A stretch of DNA of 64,000 bases from Corynebacterium sp. ACRPH. GTDB lineage: Bacteria > Actinomycetota > Actinomycetes > Mycobacteriales > Mycobacteriaceae. The first letter of the stretch is position 1. Each line of letters begins with the position of its first letter. The translations under genes and the position numbers were made by a program. Below are positions 8,964-18,174 of this stretch, piece after piece. The stretch is taken from NCBI RefSeq assembly GCF_022347285.1, contig NZ_JAKRND010000011.1:1-64000 (forward strand). The letters run 5' to 3'. Below the pieces are notes generated by a model. The model saw only the letters and a program-made list of their open reading frames with translations, had not been told where the DNA came from and ran no database searches.

Positions 8964-10139
8964 GTGGAATCACCGGAAAACGGCAGCCGGAACCAGCAAG
9001 ACCAGCGAAGCCAACGGAACCAGTGGAACTCGCAGAGCTCAGGGGCAGCGAATGGCACTCGCAGCTCGCGCGACTCGCGAAACGAGTGGAGTTCGCGGAA
9101 CGAGTGGAAGAACGTGGTGCGCTCGGGCGAAGCTCCGGCTGCGGAGACCGATGCGGCGACTAACTCCAGCACGCACCCCTCCACGGAGCCTTTTGCGCCG
9201 GTATCACCACCCCAACAGCCAGCATTCAATCCCAATTCAGCCCCCGATGCTGTCCCGGGCTCCGGCCCCGTGCCTGCATTCGGCCCGGGCATGGCTCCCC
9301 CACCTGCGGCAGCGCAGGCCATGGCGCAGGTTCTGCCTCCGAAGAAGAGTTCGGCGCTTCTGCCGGCACTCGTCACCTTCATCGTCTGCGTCCTGCTGCT
9401 GGCCGGTGGTCTGTTCGGCTACAAGAAGCTTACCGAGCCCTCCGGTAGCGAAGCTGAACCCGGCAAGCCTTCCGCAGCCTCAGGGGCAGAGCCTGACGCA
9501 GAGTCTGGTGCAGGATCTGATGCGGAGCCAGCTGCCGAAGACTCCGACGACGGAAGCGAGTCCGATGGGGCAGGCGAGTCCGGGGAGCAGTTCGACGCCG
9601 CCGACCTGGTCCCCCGGATGGCCTCAATGACGGTGCCTGACTTCAGCGTGCTGGAAGATGCCGAACGTTCTAATGAAGCGAATTTTCCGGCGGTCACTTT
9701 GAAGGATGGAAAATACAGCGAACCCGGCTATGGATTCAATATCGGCCTGGGCAGCGACAACCCTGAGGCTGGTCGTGACGAGATTTCCCCAATCTACGCC
9801 CAAGGCGACCTTAACGGTGACGGGGAGGACGAAATCGTTGTGCAAATGTACAGCAACCGGGGAGGAAACAGCTTCGTCAACCACTTCGTGGTGTACGACA
9901 AGAACCTCACCCCGATGGGCTACACCCAGGTGGACGACCTCGACGAAGATCTGCCGACTATGGGTCTGCGTGGCCAGTCGGCTGACGAGGTAAAGATCGA
10001 GGATGGGAAGCTGTTCTTCGACTACCTCGGATACCGCGATTCAGACCCCATGTCCTCCCCCTCCCAGCGCACGCAGGTCTACCTGATCTGGAATGGCGGC
10101 ACGGACTTCGAGCTGGCCGAGCCGCCAACCTTCCTCTAG
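8964..10139 (+). CDS. Single-pass membrane protein with FG-GAP/VCBS-like extracellular domain
   Basis: This protein of 391 residues has a hydrophilic Gln/Asn/Ser-rich and then Pro-rich N-terminus (about 1-125), one membrane segment (SALLPALVTFIVCVLLLAGG, about 132-151), an acidic Ser/Glu/Asp/Gly linker and a C-terminal domain. That domain carries GDLNGDGEDEIVVQ, the DxDGDGxxD calcium-loop pattern of FG-GAP/VCBS repeats. It probably faces the cell wall. I prefer the GTG at 8964 because AGGAG lies eight bases upstream; the frame opens from a GTG at 8919. It follows the acyltransferase by about 120 bases. I do not recognise a named family. Its TAG stop overlaps that of the opposing acyl-CoA dehydrogenase. 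Confidence 0.7.
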   Translation: MESPENGSRNQQDQRSQRNQWNSQSSGAANGTRSSRDSRNEWSSRNEWKNVVRSGEAPAAETDAATNSSTHPSTEPFAPVSPPQQPAFNPNSAPDAVPGSGPVPAFGPGMAPPPAAAQAMAQVLPPKKSSALLPALVTFIVCVLLLAGGLFGYKKLTEPSGSEAEPGKPSAASGAEPDAESGAGSDAEPAAEDSDDGSESDGAGESGEQFDAADLVPRMASMTVPDFSVLEDAERSNEANFPAVTLKDGKYSEPGYGFNIGLGSDNPEAGRDEISPIYAQGDLNGDGEDEIVVQMYSNRGGNSFVNHFVVYDKNLTPMGYTQVDDLDEDLPTMGLRGQSADEVKIEDGKLFFDYLGYRDSDPMSSPSQRTQVYLIWNGGTDFELAEPPTFL

Positions 10140-11299
10140 TCCTGCTTAAACTCGCGGGCGATCAGCAGCTTCATAATCTCGTTCGTGCCACCGTAGATGC
10201 GCTGCACGCGGGCATCCGTGTACATGCGGGAGATCGGGTACTCGCGCATGAAACCGTAGCCGCCGAACAGCTGCAGGCAGCGATCCGCCACGGAGCTCTG
10301 CAGGTCGGAGGCCAAGTACTTCGCGGCTGAAGCTTGCGCGGTCGTTAGCTTGCCCTCGATGTGTAGCGCCGTGCAGTAATCGGTTAGCGTCTTCGCTGCC
10401 AGCGTCTCACTCGCGCACTCGGCCAGAACGAACTGGGTGTTCTGGAACCCCAGGATCGGACGGCCGAAAGCTTCGCGCTCGTTGACGTAGCGGATGGTTT
10501 CGCGCACGGCGCCCTCGCAAGCAGATGAACCTCCGATGGCCAGGATCAAGCGCTCCTGCGGCAGCTGCTGCATCAACTGCACGAAGCCCATACCTTCCTG
10601 TCCGCCCAGCAGGTTATCGGCGGGTACGCGCATGTCGGTGAAGAACAGCTCGCGGGTGTCCTGACCCCGCTGGCCGATCTTGTCCAGCACGCGGCCACGC
10701 TCGAAGCCCTCGAGGTCCTTGGTTTCAGCGACGATCAAGGACAATCCCCTGCCGCCCGGCTGGTCGTTGGTGCGGGCGACGATCACCACTACGTCGCAGT
10801 GCGTGCCGTTGGTGATGAAGGTCTTCGAGCCGTTGATTACCCACTCATCGCCGTCCAGCTCCGCGCGGGTCTTGATGGCCTGCAGGTCGGAACCGGTGCC
10901 GGGCTCGGTCATGGCGATAGCGCCGACCAGCTCACCGCTGGCCATTCCCGGCAGCCAGCGCTTACGCTGCTCCTCCGTGCCGAGTTGGTAGATGTAGTGG
11001 GCGACGATCACGGAGTGCACACCGTTGTGCCAAGCAGAGTTGCCAGCCAGGGCGAGCTCCTGCTGGATTACCGCCTCGTGGGCGAAGGTGCCGCCGCCTC
11101 CGCCGTACTCCTCGGGGATGGAAGCACACAGCAGGCCAGCATCGCCGGCCTTGTTCCAGAACTCACGCTCTACCTGGTGGTTTTCTTCCCACTTCAGCTC
11201 GTTGGGAGTTACCTCCCTAGCGATAAACTCGCGAGCATGAAGGCGTAGGGCGTCAGTTTCCTCGGTTTCCCAAGTTGCGCGGTAGTTATCCAGGATCAT
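10136..11299 (-). CDS. Acyl-CoA dehydrogenase family flavoprotein
   Basis: This 387-residue protein matches the acyl-CoA dehydrogenase fold along its full length. Visible motifs are IPEEYGGGG near 60, AMTEPGTGSDLQ near 133-144 (the PROSITE signature 1 area), IGQRGQDTRELFFTDMRVP near 208-226, the FGRPILGFQNTQF segment near 283 and LFGGYGFMREYPISRMYTDARVQRIYGGTNEI near the end (signature 2). The YGGTNEI motif carries the usual catalytic-base region. Such enzymes introduce an alpha-beta double bond in acyl-CoAs using FAD. Chain-length preference is not readable. No partner gene is adjacent. Confidence 0.9.
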   Translation of the reverse strand: MILDNYRATWETEETDALRLHAREFIAREVTPNELKWEENHQVEREFWNKAGDAGLLCASIPEEYGGGGGTFAHEAVIQQELALAGNSAWHNGVHSVIVAHYIYQLGTEEQRKRWLPGMASGELVGAIAMTEPGTGSDLQAIKTRAELDGDEWVINGSKTFITNGTHCDVVVIVARTNDQPGGRGLSLIVAETKDLEGFERGRVLDKIGQRGQDTRELFFTDMRVPADNLLGGQEGMGFVQLMQQLPQERLILAIGGSSACEGAVRETIRYVNEREAFGRPILGFQNTQFVLAECASETLAAKTLTDYCTALHIEGKLTTAQASAAKYLASDLQSSVADRCLQLFGGYGFMREYPISRMYTDARVQRIYGGTNEIMKLLIAREFKQD

Positions 11300-11454
11300 G
11301 TCGATGGCTCCCTCAAAAGTGAATCCTCAAAAGCGAATCAAAGCGCCGGCATGTGATTTTGCCGACGAAATACTTTCTTGGGAACAACGCTACAACAGCG
11401 CGATCGTGATCTGGCTCACTTTCAAAAAGGGAGCTCTAAAAGAGAAACAAAGAG

Positions 11455-11528
11455 TCCCCCCAGTCGGACTCGAACCGACACTGAACGGATTTTAAGTCCG
11501 CTGCCTCTGCCAATTGGGCTATAGGGGG
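11455..11528 (-). tRNA. tRNA-Leu (anticodon UAA) with a short variable loop
   Basis: The minus strand folds into a full cloverleaf: acceptor CCCCCTA with TGGGGGG, D arm, anticodon stem GCGGA/TCCGT with loop CTTAAAA (anticodon TAA), a five-base variable loop TCAGT, T arm GTCGG-TTCGAGT-CCGAC and discriminator A. CCA is not encoded. The anticodon reads UUA leucine codons. Bacterial tRNA-Leu normally carries a long variable arm, which is absent here. The first ten bases overlap the end of ppx, including its stop codon. Confidence 0.9.
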
Positions 11529-12514
11529 CGTGCCATGACCTCAGCCAGCATCCCGTCCAATATATCCTTCTCGCTGACCGTAATCTCACTAAGCCCCCAA
11601 TCAAGGAACTGGCTCGTGAAGGCATCCACCACAATAGAACCGCCACCGATCACATCCGCGCGGCCCGGGTGCATAGGCCCGTACTCGCAGCGCTGGGGTG
11701 GCGTCAATCCCAAAAGATTACGCGCCGTGGCGCGGAAGTCCTCCAGCGGCAGGGTGGCCATGTGGATAGCCCGCGAGTCGTACTCGGAAAGCCCCAGGGT
11801 GATGGCGGCGAGAGTAGTCATCGTGCCCGCTACGCCCACGACCTGATCCACGTCGCGCAGATCCACGTGAGAGCGCACCTGCTCCATGAGCTCCCCTACG
11901 AAGGTGCGAGCCTCGGCGACCTGCTGCTCCGTCGGCGGCTGGTCTTGCAGGAATCGCTCCGTCAGGCGCACACAGCCCATGTCTGCTGAGAAAGCCTGCG
12001 GCTCGCGCCCCGGACCGTGTACGACGAACTCGGTGGAGCCACCACCCAGGTCGATGACGCACACGGTGCGGTCCTGCGCATTTGGCAGATCTGTGACGGC
12101 TCCGTGGAAGCTCAGCTCCGCCTCCTGCTCGCCGGAGATCACCTGCGCCACCGCCCCCTCGCGCACTCGCCCCAGGTGTCGGCGGGTGATGTCGAAGAAC
12201 TCCTCGCGGTTCGCCGCATCGCGGGTGGCGGAGGTCGCTCCCATCATCACGTCCACTACGCCGTACTCAACCATGCGGTCGGCGTAGATTTGCAGGGCCT
12301 TGTCCACGCGCTGCAGCGCTTCGTCGGCGAAGCGCCCCGTGGCATCCACGCCTTGGCCCAGGCGCACGATGATGTTATCCCTGTTGAGCTCGTTAATCTG
12401 CCCGTCCGGGGTCCGCTCGCTGATCAGCAGGCGGATGGAATTCGTGCCGCAGTCGATGGCGGCGAAGCGGGGGGTCTGGGGCTGGTTCTGGCGCTGGTTC
12501 TGGGCGGTGCTCAT
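11519..12514 (-). CDS. ppx: Exopolyphosphatase / guanosine pentaphosphatase family (Ppx/GppA)
   Basis: This 331-residue protein has the actin-like ATPase fold of Ppx/GppA enzymes: phosphate-1 motif AAIDCGTNSIRLLI near 18, ATSATRDA near 94 and phosphate-2 motif VIDLGGGSTEF near 155. These release phosphate from polyphosphate or pppGpp; the short single-module length fits the actinobacterial Ppx type. Start 12514 is chosen over 12601 because TAGCCT ends seven bases before this ATG. The last codons and stop overlap the 5' end of tRNA-Leu. In the order of M. tuberculosis it neighbours DUF501, ftsB and eno, as here. Confidence 0.85.
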   Translation of the reverse strand: MSTAQNQRQNQPQTPRFAAIDCGTNSIRLLISERTPDGQINELNRDNIIVRLGQGVDATGRFADEALQRVDKALQIYADRMVEYGVVDVMMGATSATRDAANREEFFDITRRHLGRVREGAVAQVISGEQEAELSFHGAVTDLPNAQDRTVCVIDLGGGSTEFVVHGPGREPQAFSADMGCVRLTERFLQDQPPTEQQVAEARTFVGELMEQVRSHVDLRDVDQVVGVAGTMTTLAAITLGLSEYDSRAIHMATLPLEDFRATARNLLGLTPPQRCEYGPMHPGRADVIGGGSIVVDAFTSQFLDWGLSEITVSEKDILDGMLAEVMARPL

Positions 12515-12521
12515 GGTTCCC

Positions 12522-12527
12522 AGGCTA
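12522..12527 (-). promoter_or_regulatory. -10 box TAGCCT, predicted leaderless start of ppx
   Basis: TAGCCT on the minus strand ends seven bases before the ATG at 12514, the same spacing as at several other genes here. Confidence 0.45.
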
Positions 12528-12578
12528 CTCTGCGACAGCTCTGGGTCTACCCACCGCCACCCTGCGACTAGTCCGCGA

Positions 12579-13145
12579 CTACTCTGCAACGCTCGCGGCA
12601 TCCATCGACGTATCCAGCGAGGCCGACGTCGGCCAGTCCGCAGGCAACGCCGTGCCCTTCAGCTTCGGATTGTTTTCGATGGCCAGCGCGACGGCCTCGG
12701 TGCCCAGGCGCACCCGCTGCGGCCCTTCCGCCAGCGCGTAGGCAATCAGCACGTGCAGGCACTTCACGCGGTCGGGCATGCCGCCGCCGGAGAAGTCCGT
12801 GCCCAGATCCTCCATCTTGTTGCGCTCGGCCAGGTAGTGCTCGTGCGCGGCCTGGTAATCGGCAGCCAGCTCTTCGTCCTCGGGAAGTCGGGCCTGCATC
12901 GTCTTCATCACGCCTGCGACCTCCAGGCGGGAGGCTTCGGCGGTCAAGCGCGGATCCGTCAGGTAGTACAACGTGGGGAACGGCGTGCCATCCGGCAGCT
13001 TCGGCTGGGTCTTCACCACGGCGGGAACTCCATCCGGCGTGTAGTAGCTAACCTCGACCACACCGCGTAGTGGACGGCCAAGCTGCTTGCGCATTACCTC
13101 CAGGTCGTCTTCGGTCGGCGGGCCGGGCTGGCGTTGGTTGGTCAT
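12579..13145 (-). CDS. DUF501 domain-containing protein
   Basis: This 188-residue protein of unknown function carries the DUF501 domain: an N-terminal MRKQLGRPLRGVVEV region and the central PTLYYLTDPRLTAEASRLEVAGVM block, followed by HEHYLAERNKMEDL and a conserved VKCLHVLIAYALA segment near 140. Family members sit between ftsB and ppx in many actinobacteria, and so does this one. I choose the ATG at 13145 (MTNQRQPG); the upstream in-frame region to 13481 overlaps ftsB in another frame and looks non-coding. It was probably co-transcribed with ftsB, from which it is separated by 61 bases. Confidence 0.85.
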   Translation of the reverse strand: MTNQRQPGPPTEDDLEVMRKQLGRPLRGVVEVSYYTPDGVPAVVKTQPKLPDGTPFPTLYYLTDPRLTAEASRLEVAGVMKTMQARLPEDEELAADYQAAHEHYLAERNKMEDLGTDFSGGGMPDRVKCLHVLIAYALAEGPQRVRLGTEAVALAIENNPKLKGTALPADWPTSASLDTSMDAASVAE

Positions 13146-13206
13146 GGGTTCCCTCGGTTCCTCTGTTCGGGTATCTCGCTCTAGTTGGCTGAACTGTTTG
13201 GTTGGT

Positions 13207-13917
13207 CTAGTTAGCTGGTGCGGGCGCTGGCGCCTGTTCTGGCGCTGCGGGCTGTTCCTGCTCCGGGTTCTCCTCCGGCACCGTTGGCAGCTTATGGTCT
13301 TCGGTCGCCGGATCGTCTTCCTTGAGCTCTTCCTCCGGCGTGGAGATCGAATCCCACAGCTGGGCGTACCAGTCGCGGTTGCCTTCACCCTCACCCTGGG
13401 ACTCTTCGTCCGTTTCGGTGCCCAGTTCGTCTGCGTGGATCTTCGGAGAGATGATGCGATATGCCGACTCCCCCGGCTCAATCAGCCCCAGGCGCGTGCG
13501 TGCCTGTTCCTTGATGAAGTCCTCGTCGCGGTAGCGGTTGAGCTCGCTGGTGAGCTCCGCCTTCTCCTTCTCCTGCACCTCGATCTTCTGGTTCAGCTGC
13601 GCCAGCTCTGCGCGTTGCTCGAAGTAGTTGCGCAGCGGGTTGGCGATGGAAACCGCCAGAAAGATCACCAGTACCAGCGTCACGAGCCAGGTGGTGGGGC
13701 TCATATTCTTGGGCACTTCTACAAAGGAGCGCGCCATGCGTTTCGGCGCGGTTTGCGCGCGGGCTCGGCGCCTTTCGCGCCTCTCGATCGACCGTGCTCG
13801 GGGCAGGTGGGCGGACTCGGGGCGGCTGTTTTCTGGCCCCTCTTTTTCGGACGCCACGTCTGCGCGCGGCTGATCCTCCGGCTCCTTGTCCGGTTCGCCC
13901 TTGGTCGATTTGCTCAT
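13207..13917 (-). CDS. ftsB: FtsB/DivIC-type septum formation initiator
   Basis: This 236-residue protein is a bitopic cell-division protein. A charged, basic cytoplasmic N-terminus (about 1-78) is followed by one membrane helix (TTWLVTLVLVIFLAVSIANPL, about 76-96) and then a coiled coil (about 100-135, YFEQRAELAQLNQKIEVQEKEKAELTSEL). The family motif EDFIKEQARTRLGLIEPGE is near 131-150. The acidic C-terminal tail is low complexity. Partners in the divisome would be FtsL and FtsQ. Neighbours eno and DUF501 keep the usual actinobacterial order. Start ATG at 13917 lies nine bases after TAGACT. Confidence 0.88.
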   Translation of the reverse strand: MSKSTKGEPDKEPEDQPRADVASEKEGPENSRPESAHLPRARSIERRERRRARAQTAPKRMARSFVEVPKNMSPTTWLVTLVLVIFLAVSIANPLRNYFEQRAELAQLNQKIEVQEKEKAELTSELNRYRDEDFIKEQARTRLGLIEPGESAYRIISPKIHADELGTETDEESQGEGEGNRDWYAQLWDSISTPEEELKEDDPATEDHKLPTVPEENPEQEQPAAPEQAPAPAPAN

Positions 13918-13926
13918 GGTCTACAG

Positions 13927-13932
13927 AGTCTA
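13927..13932 (-). promoter_or_regulatory. -10 box TAGACT upstream of ftsB
   Basis: TAGACT on the minus strand ends nine bases before the ftsB ATG, so the mRNA would be leaderless or have only a few leading bases. Confidence 0.45.
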
Positions 13933-13954
13933 GCGAAGCGAGACTGAAATGCGA

Positions 13955-13991
13955 GTAGCCCACGGCCATCGGCTGGATGACTGTGGGCTAC
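13955..13991 (-). terminator. Long hairpin between eno and ftsB
   Basis: GTAGCCCAC (13955-13963) and GTGGGCTAC (13983-13991) form a perfect nine-base stem around a 19-base loop. No U-tract follows on either strand, so this is either a weak eno terminator or another RNA element. Confidence 0.4.
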
Positions 13992-14034
13992 CTGGGGCTA
14001 CTGGGCCTTGCGCTCCTTGGGGAGCGCCTAGCAC

Positions 14035-15378
<1,344 letters not shown>

Positions 15379-15524
15379 CTAACAAAGGTCTCTACCGCAG
15401 CGCTGGCAGCCCACGGGTGGCACCGAGCACAGCAGTCTACTCCCATTGTGGCACCGCCAGAATTTTTTCGCCGTCACGCGAGCAAAACCTGGCTAAAACC
15501 ACCCCTCCCTAAAGGGGGAATGGC

Positions 15525-16394
15525 CTACTGCGGCGACTGGCCGATCGCGTAGTTTGCCGCTGCGTCGCGTACCTGCACGACGTACTCGTTGGAAAGGTTG
15601 TACCCCTTGATCGCGCTCTTCCAACCACCTTCGGTGCTAAGGTCGCGCCCTTCTCTGCACAGTAGTTTGGTCGCGGTCGCGGCGGCATCGTAGACGCTCT
15701 GCGGGTTCTTCTTGCCGTCGCCATCTGCGTCCACCCCGTAGATCTTCCAGGATTCGGGGATGAACTGCATCGGCCCCAGCGCACGGTCGTACTCGCGGTC
15801 GCCGTCCAGGCGCCCGCCGTCGGTATCCTCCACCTTGGCGAACTCGCGGCCGTTGAGCTGCGGGCCGATGATGTCGGGTTCGGCAATGCCGTCGTCGTTG
15901 AGTTTGGACGCCCCGAAGCGCTGGCCGTCGTAAGTCCCGTGGCGGGTCTCTACGTAACCAAGCCCGGCCAGAGTATTCCAGGACAGGTTGCAGGCGGGGG
16001 CTTCCTTCCGGGCGAAACCTTCGGCCTTGCCATAGGCCATGAGGGCCTGCAGAGGGATGTTCAGTTCCTCGGACTTTGGCTTAGCCCAGTCCAGAGCCTG
16101 CTGATATGCGCGGTCGCTGTCATTCGGGTCGAAGTTCGGCGCCGGACTCGCGGCCTTCGGTGGGATATCGGTGGGCACCGGCAGACGGTCGGATTCGGAG
16201 TCGCGGTCACTGGTGACGAACCCTGCCACCAGGTAGCCGACCAGGGCGATGATACCCAGCAGCGCGATAACCACTACGAAGAAACCGCAGCCCCCCAGAA
16301 GCCCCCGGTTCGGGCGACTGCCGGCTGCGTCGTCATCCCACACAGAATCGTTTGGTTCGATCCTCTGCGGGCGGCGATAGTGGTTCGACGCCAT
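15525..16394 (-). CDS. LpqU-like membrane-anchored lytic transglycosylase
   Basis: This 289-residue protein has a cytoplasmic stretch, a membrane anchor (GCGFFVVVIALLGIIALVGYLVAGFV, about 35-60) and an extracytoplasmic MltB-type SLT_2 domain. The probable catalytic glutamate is in LAGLGYVETRHGTYDG near 150, followed by RALGPMQFIPESWKIYGVDADGDGKKNP near 206-233. Such enzymes cleave peptidoglycan glycans to 1,6-anhydro products. From memory M. tuberculosis LpqU occupies the same place between eno and mazG; here the protein is anchored by a helix, not a lipobox. Start ATG 16394 has an AAGGA site. Confidence 0.85.
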   Translation of the reverse strand: MASNHYRRPQRIEPNDSVWDDDAAGSRPNRGLLGGCGFFVVVIALLGIIALVGYLVAGFVTSDRDSESDRLPVPTDIPPKAASPAPNFDPNDSDRAYQQALDWAKPKSEELNIPLQALMAYGKAEGFARKEAPACNLSWNTLAGLGYVETRHGTYDGQRFGASKLNDDGIAEPDIIGPQLNGREFAKVEDTDGGRLDGDREYDRALGPMQFIPESWKIYGVDADGDGKKNPQSVYDAAATATKLLCREGRDLSTEGGWKSAIKGYNLSNEYVVQVRDAAANYAIGQSPQ

Positions 16395-16422
16395 GGATGT
16401 CCTTCCTACTTGTTAAGCCTTC

Positions 16423-17139
16423 TTATGCCTTCTTGAGCTTCTCGGCGCGCCCGCTCTGCGAGTTCTTGTCAGCAGCGCTTACCAACACTGCGCTTAGGCT
16501 ACTAGCTGGAAGTTGAACCCGTGTTTCCGACTCGGTGATGTGCAGCTCCGCCATATCTGCGAATACGCGCTCGCCGACGGTGATGCGCACCCCGGGAAGT
16601 ACGCCATGCTCGGTGAGATAACGCACCAGGGCGGCATCCCTGTCGCTGATGCGATCCACAATGAGCTGTTCGCCCGTGTGGGCGTCCGAAAGAAGAAAAG
16701 CCGAACTTGCAGGAATGTGGCCACCTTCGTCGGGAATAGGGTCACCGTGCGGATCTCGGGTGGGGTTGTTCAGGAGGCTGGCGATGCGATCGACGAAGGT
16801 GTCGGAAACCGCATGCTCCAAAACCTCTGCCTCATCGTGCACCTCATCCAGGCCGTAGCCCAGGTGGTTGCACAGAAAAGTCTCGATCAGGCGGTGGCGA
16901 CGCACCATGGCCAGGGCAATCTTTCGACCCGCTTCACTGAGCTCGATGTCGCCATAAGGGGCGTGGTCGACGAGCCCTTGGGCGGCGAGACGCTTGATCG
17001 CCTCGGAGGCCGTGGAAGGACGCTGGTCCATGTGACTAGCCAAAACGGAGAGGGAAACTCCACCCCCGGACCACTCCTGCAGATCGAAGATCTTCTTCAG
17101 GTAGTCCTGGGACCTATCGGGAAGGTCTGTGACGTGCAT
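16423..17139 (-). CDS. mntR: DtxR-family manganese-responsive repressor (MntR-like)
   Basis: This 238-residue protein shows the DtxR order: N-terminal winged helix (DYLKKIFDLQEW, then LASHMDQRPSTASEAIKRLAAQGLVDHAPYGDIELSEAGRKIA, about 10-60), a metal-binding and dimer domain (HRLIETFLCNHLGY, DEVHDEAEVLEHAVSD, about 65-100) and a C-terminal FeoA-like SH3 region. It probably represses the divergent transporter operon when manganese is sufficient. Support comes from the 18-bp palindrome in the intergenic region and the manganese-type ligands of the binding protein. Start 17139 follows a -10-like TACACT by seven bases. Confidence 0.85.
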   Translation of the reverse strand: MHVTDLPDRSQDYLKKIFDLQEWSGGGVSLSVLASHMDQRPSTASEAIKRLAAQGLVDHAPYGDIELSEAGRKIALAMVRRHRLIETFLCNHLGYGLDEVHDEAEVLEHAVSDTFVDRIASLLNNPTRDPHGDPIPDEGGHIPASSAFLLSDAHTGEQLIVDRISDRDAALVRYLTEHGVLPGVRITVGERVFADMAELHITESETRVQLPASSLSAVLVSAADKNSQSGRAEKLKKA

Positions 17140-17146
17140 GCCGACC

Positions 17147-17152
17147 AGTGTA
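17147..17152 (-). promoter_or_regulatory. -10 box TACACT, predicted leaderless start of mntR
   Basis: TACACT on the minus strand ends seven bases before the ATG at 17139. This favours 17139 over the longer frame starting at 17181. Confidence 0.5.
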
Positions 17153-17201
17153 CGGGGGTGATGGGGGTTTAAAGAACTCACTAGACTGGTTTAAGCTGCA
17201 C

Positions 17202-17207
17202 TATATT
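17202..17207 (+). promoter_or_regulatory. -10 box TATATT of the mnt transporter operon
   Basis: TATATT lies directly against the 18-bp palindrome, so the predicted transcription start (about 17213) falls inside the operator. No convincing -35 is visible. Confidence 0.5.
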
Positions 17208-17224
17208 GTTCAATGCGTTGAACA
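17207..17224. promoter_or_regulatory. MntR-type operator, 18-bp palindrome
   Basis: TGTTCAATGCGTTGAACA is a perfect seven-base inverted repeat with a TGCG centre. From memory it equals the site described for C. glutamicum MntR in front of its ZIP transporter gene; that identity should be checked. Its position at the predicted start of the mntA transcript fits repression by blocking initiation. Confidence 0.8.
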
Positions 17225-17262
17225 TTGCACCCCTCACGATCGGAAAGTTTATTACCTTACTT

Positions 17263-18171
17263 ATGAAGAACACTAAGAGACTGATAGCAACCCTGTTCAC
17301 CATCACCCTCGCATCCGCGGGCGCCACCGCCTGCAGTGATGCAGATCAACACGATAAAGCCGAGGTTCTGACCACTTTCACCATCCTGGAAGACATCACC
17401 TCCAACATCGCCGGCGACACTCTCACCGTGCGCTCGCTGACCCAACCCGGCGCGGAAGTTCACGGCTACGACCCCACCCCCAGCGACATCGCCGCCGCCT
17501 CCGACGCGGAGCTCATCATCAACAACGGCCTCGGGCTGGAACACTGGCTGGACAAGCTGACCGCAGACAGCAATGCCCAGCGGGTCACCGCCAGCGACGG
17601 CGTAGATCCCATAAAGATCAAGGACACCGACCAGCCCAACCCACACGCCTGGATGAGCCCCACGCTCGCCAAGGTTTACGTGGACAACATCGTCCAGGCC
17701 TTGAGCGACCTGCGGCCGGATAATGCGAAGACCTACGAGGACAACGGCAAGAAGTACAAAGAACGCTTGAGCGACGTGGAAAGCGACCTCCAGGACGGCC
17801 TGAAGGCTCTGCCCCGGCACCAGCGTGCGCTGATGACCTGCGAAGGCGCCTTCAGCTACCTCACCGAAGACATGAATATGAAGGAGGGCTACATCTGGCC
17901 GGTCAACACCGAGGGCGAAATCACTTCTCAGCAGATCACCCAGGCCGCCGATTTCGTTCGCGACAACGACGTGCCCGCCGTCTTCTGCGAATCCACCGTC
18001 GAGCCCGGCCCGAAGGAGCAGCTGATGCGCGATACCGGCGCCCGCGACGGCGGCACACTATACGTCGACTCGCTGTCTGAGGCCGACGGGCCCGTGCCGA
18101 CCTATCTTGACCTTCTTTCTTATGACGCCCGCACCATTGTCAACGGCCTGACCCGCAAGGATGCGAAGTAA
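17263..18171 (+). CDS. mntA: Manganese/iron-type ABC transporter substrate-binding lipoprotein
   Basis: This 302-residue cluster A-I metal-binding protein has a lipoprotein signal (KRLIATLFTITLASAGATAC, cleavage before Cys24). Probable metal ligands are His in EVHGYDPTPSD near 66, His in PNPHAWMSP near 127, Glu in TCEGAFSYL near 192 and a late Asp near 280. Glutamate at the third position is typical of Mn/Fe (PsaA/MntC) rather than Zn proteins. I choose ATG 17263; the frame opens at a TTG inside the operator. It heads an operon with the ATPase (three-base gap) and permease. Confidence 0.88.
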   Translation: MKNTKRLIATLFTITLASAGATACSDADQHDKAEVLTTFTILEDITSNIAGDTLTVRSLTQPGAEVHGYDPTPSDIAAASDAELIINNGLGLEHWLDKLTADSNAQRVTASDGVDPIKIKDTDQPNPHAWMSPTLAKVYVDNIVQALSDLRPDNAKTYEDNGKKYKERLSDVESDLQDGLKALPRHQRALMTCEGAFSYLTEDMNMKEGYIWPVNTEGEITSQQITQAADFVRDNDVPAVFCESTVEPGPKEQLMRDTGARDGGTLYVDSLSEADGPVPTYLDLLSYDARTIVNGLTRKDAK

Positions 18172-18174
18172 CTA

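Noticed and set aside
13146..13481. Longer DUF501 protein starting at 13481
   Set aside because: The added part overlaps ftsB in another frame, is Arg/Thr/Gln-rich and unlike the family's N-terminus.
17206..17262. TTG start for the metal-binding lipoprotein at 17206
   Set aside because: That codon lies in the operator and predicted -10 and would put 19 residues before a normal lipoprotein signal.
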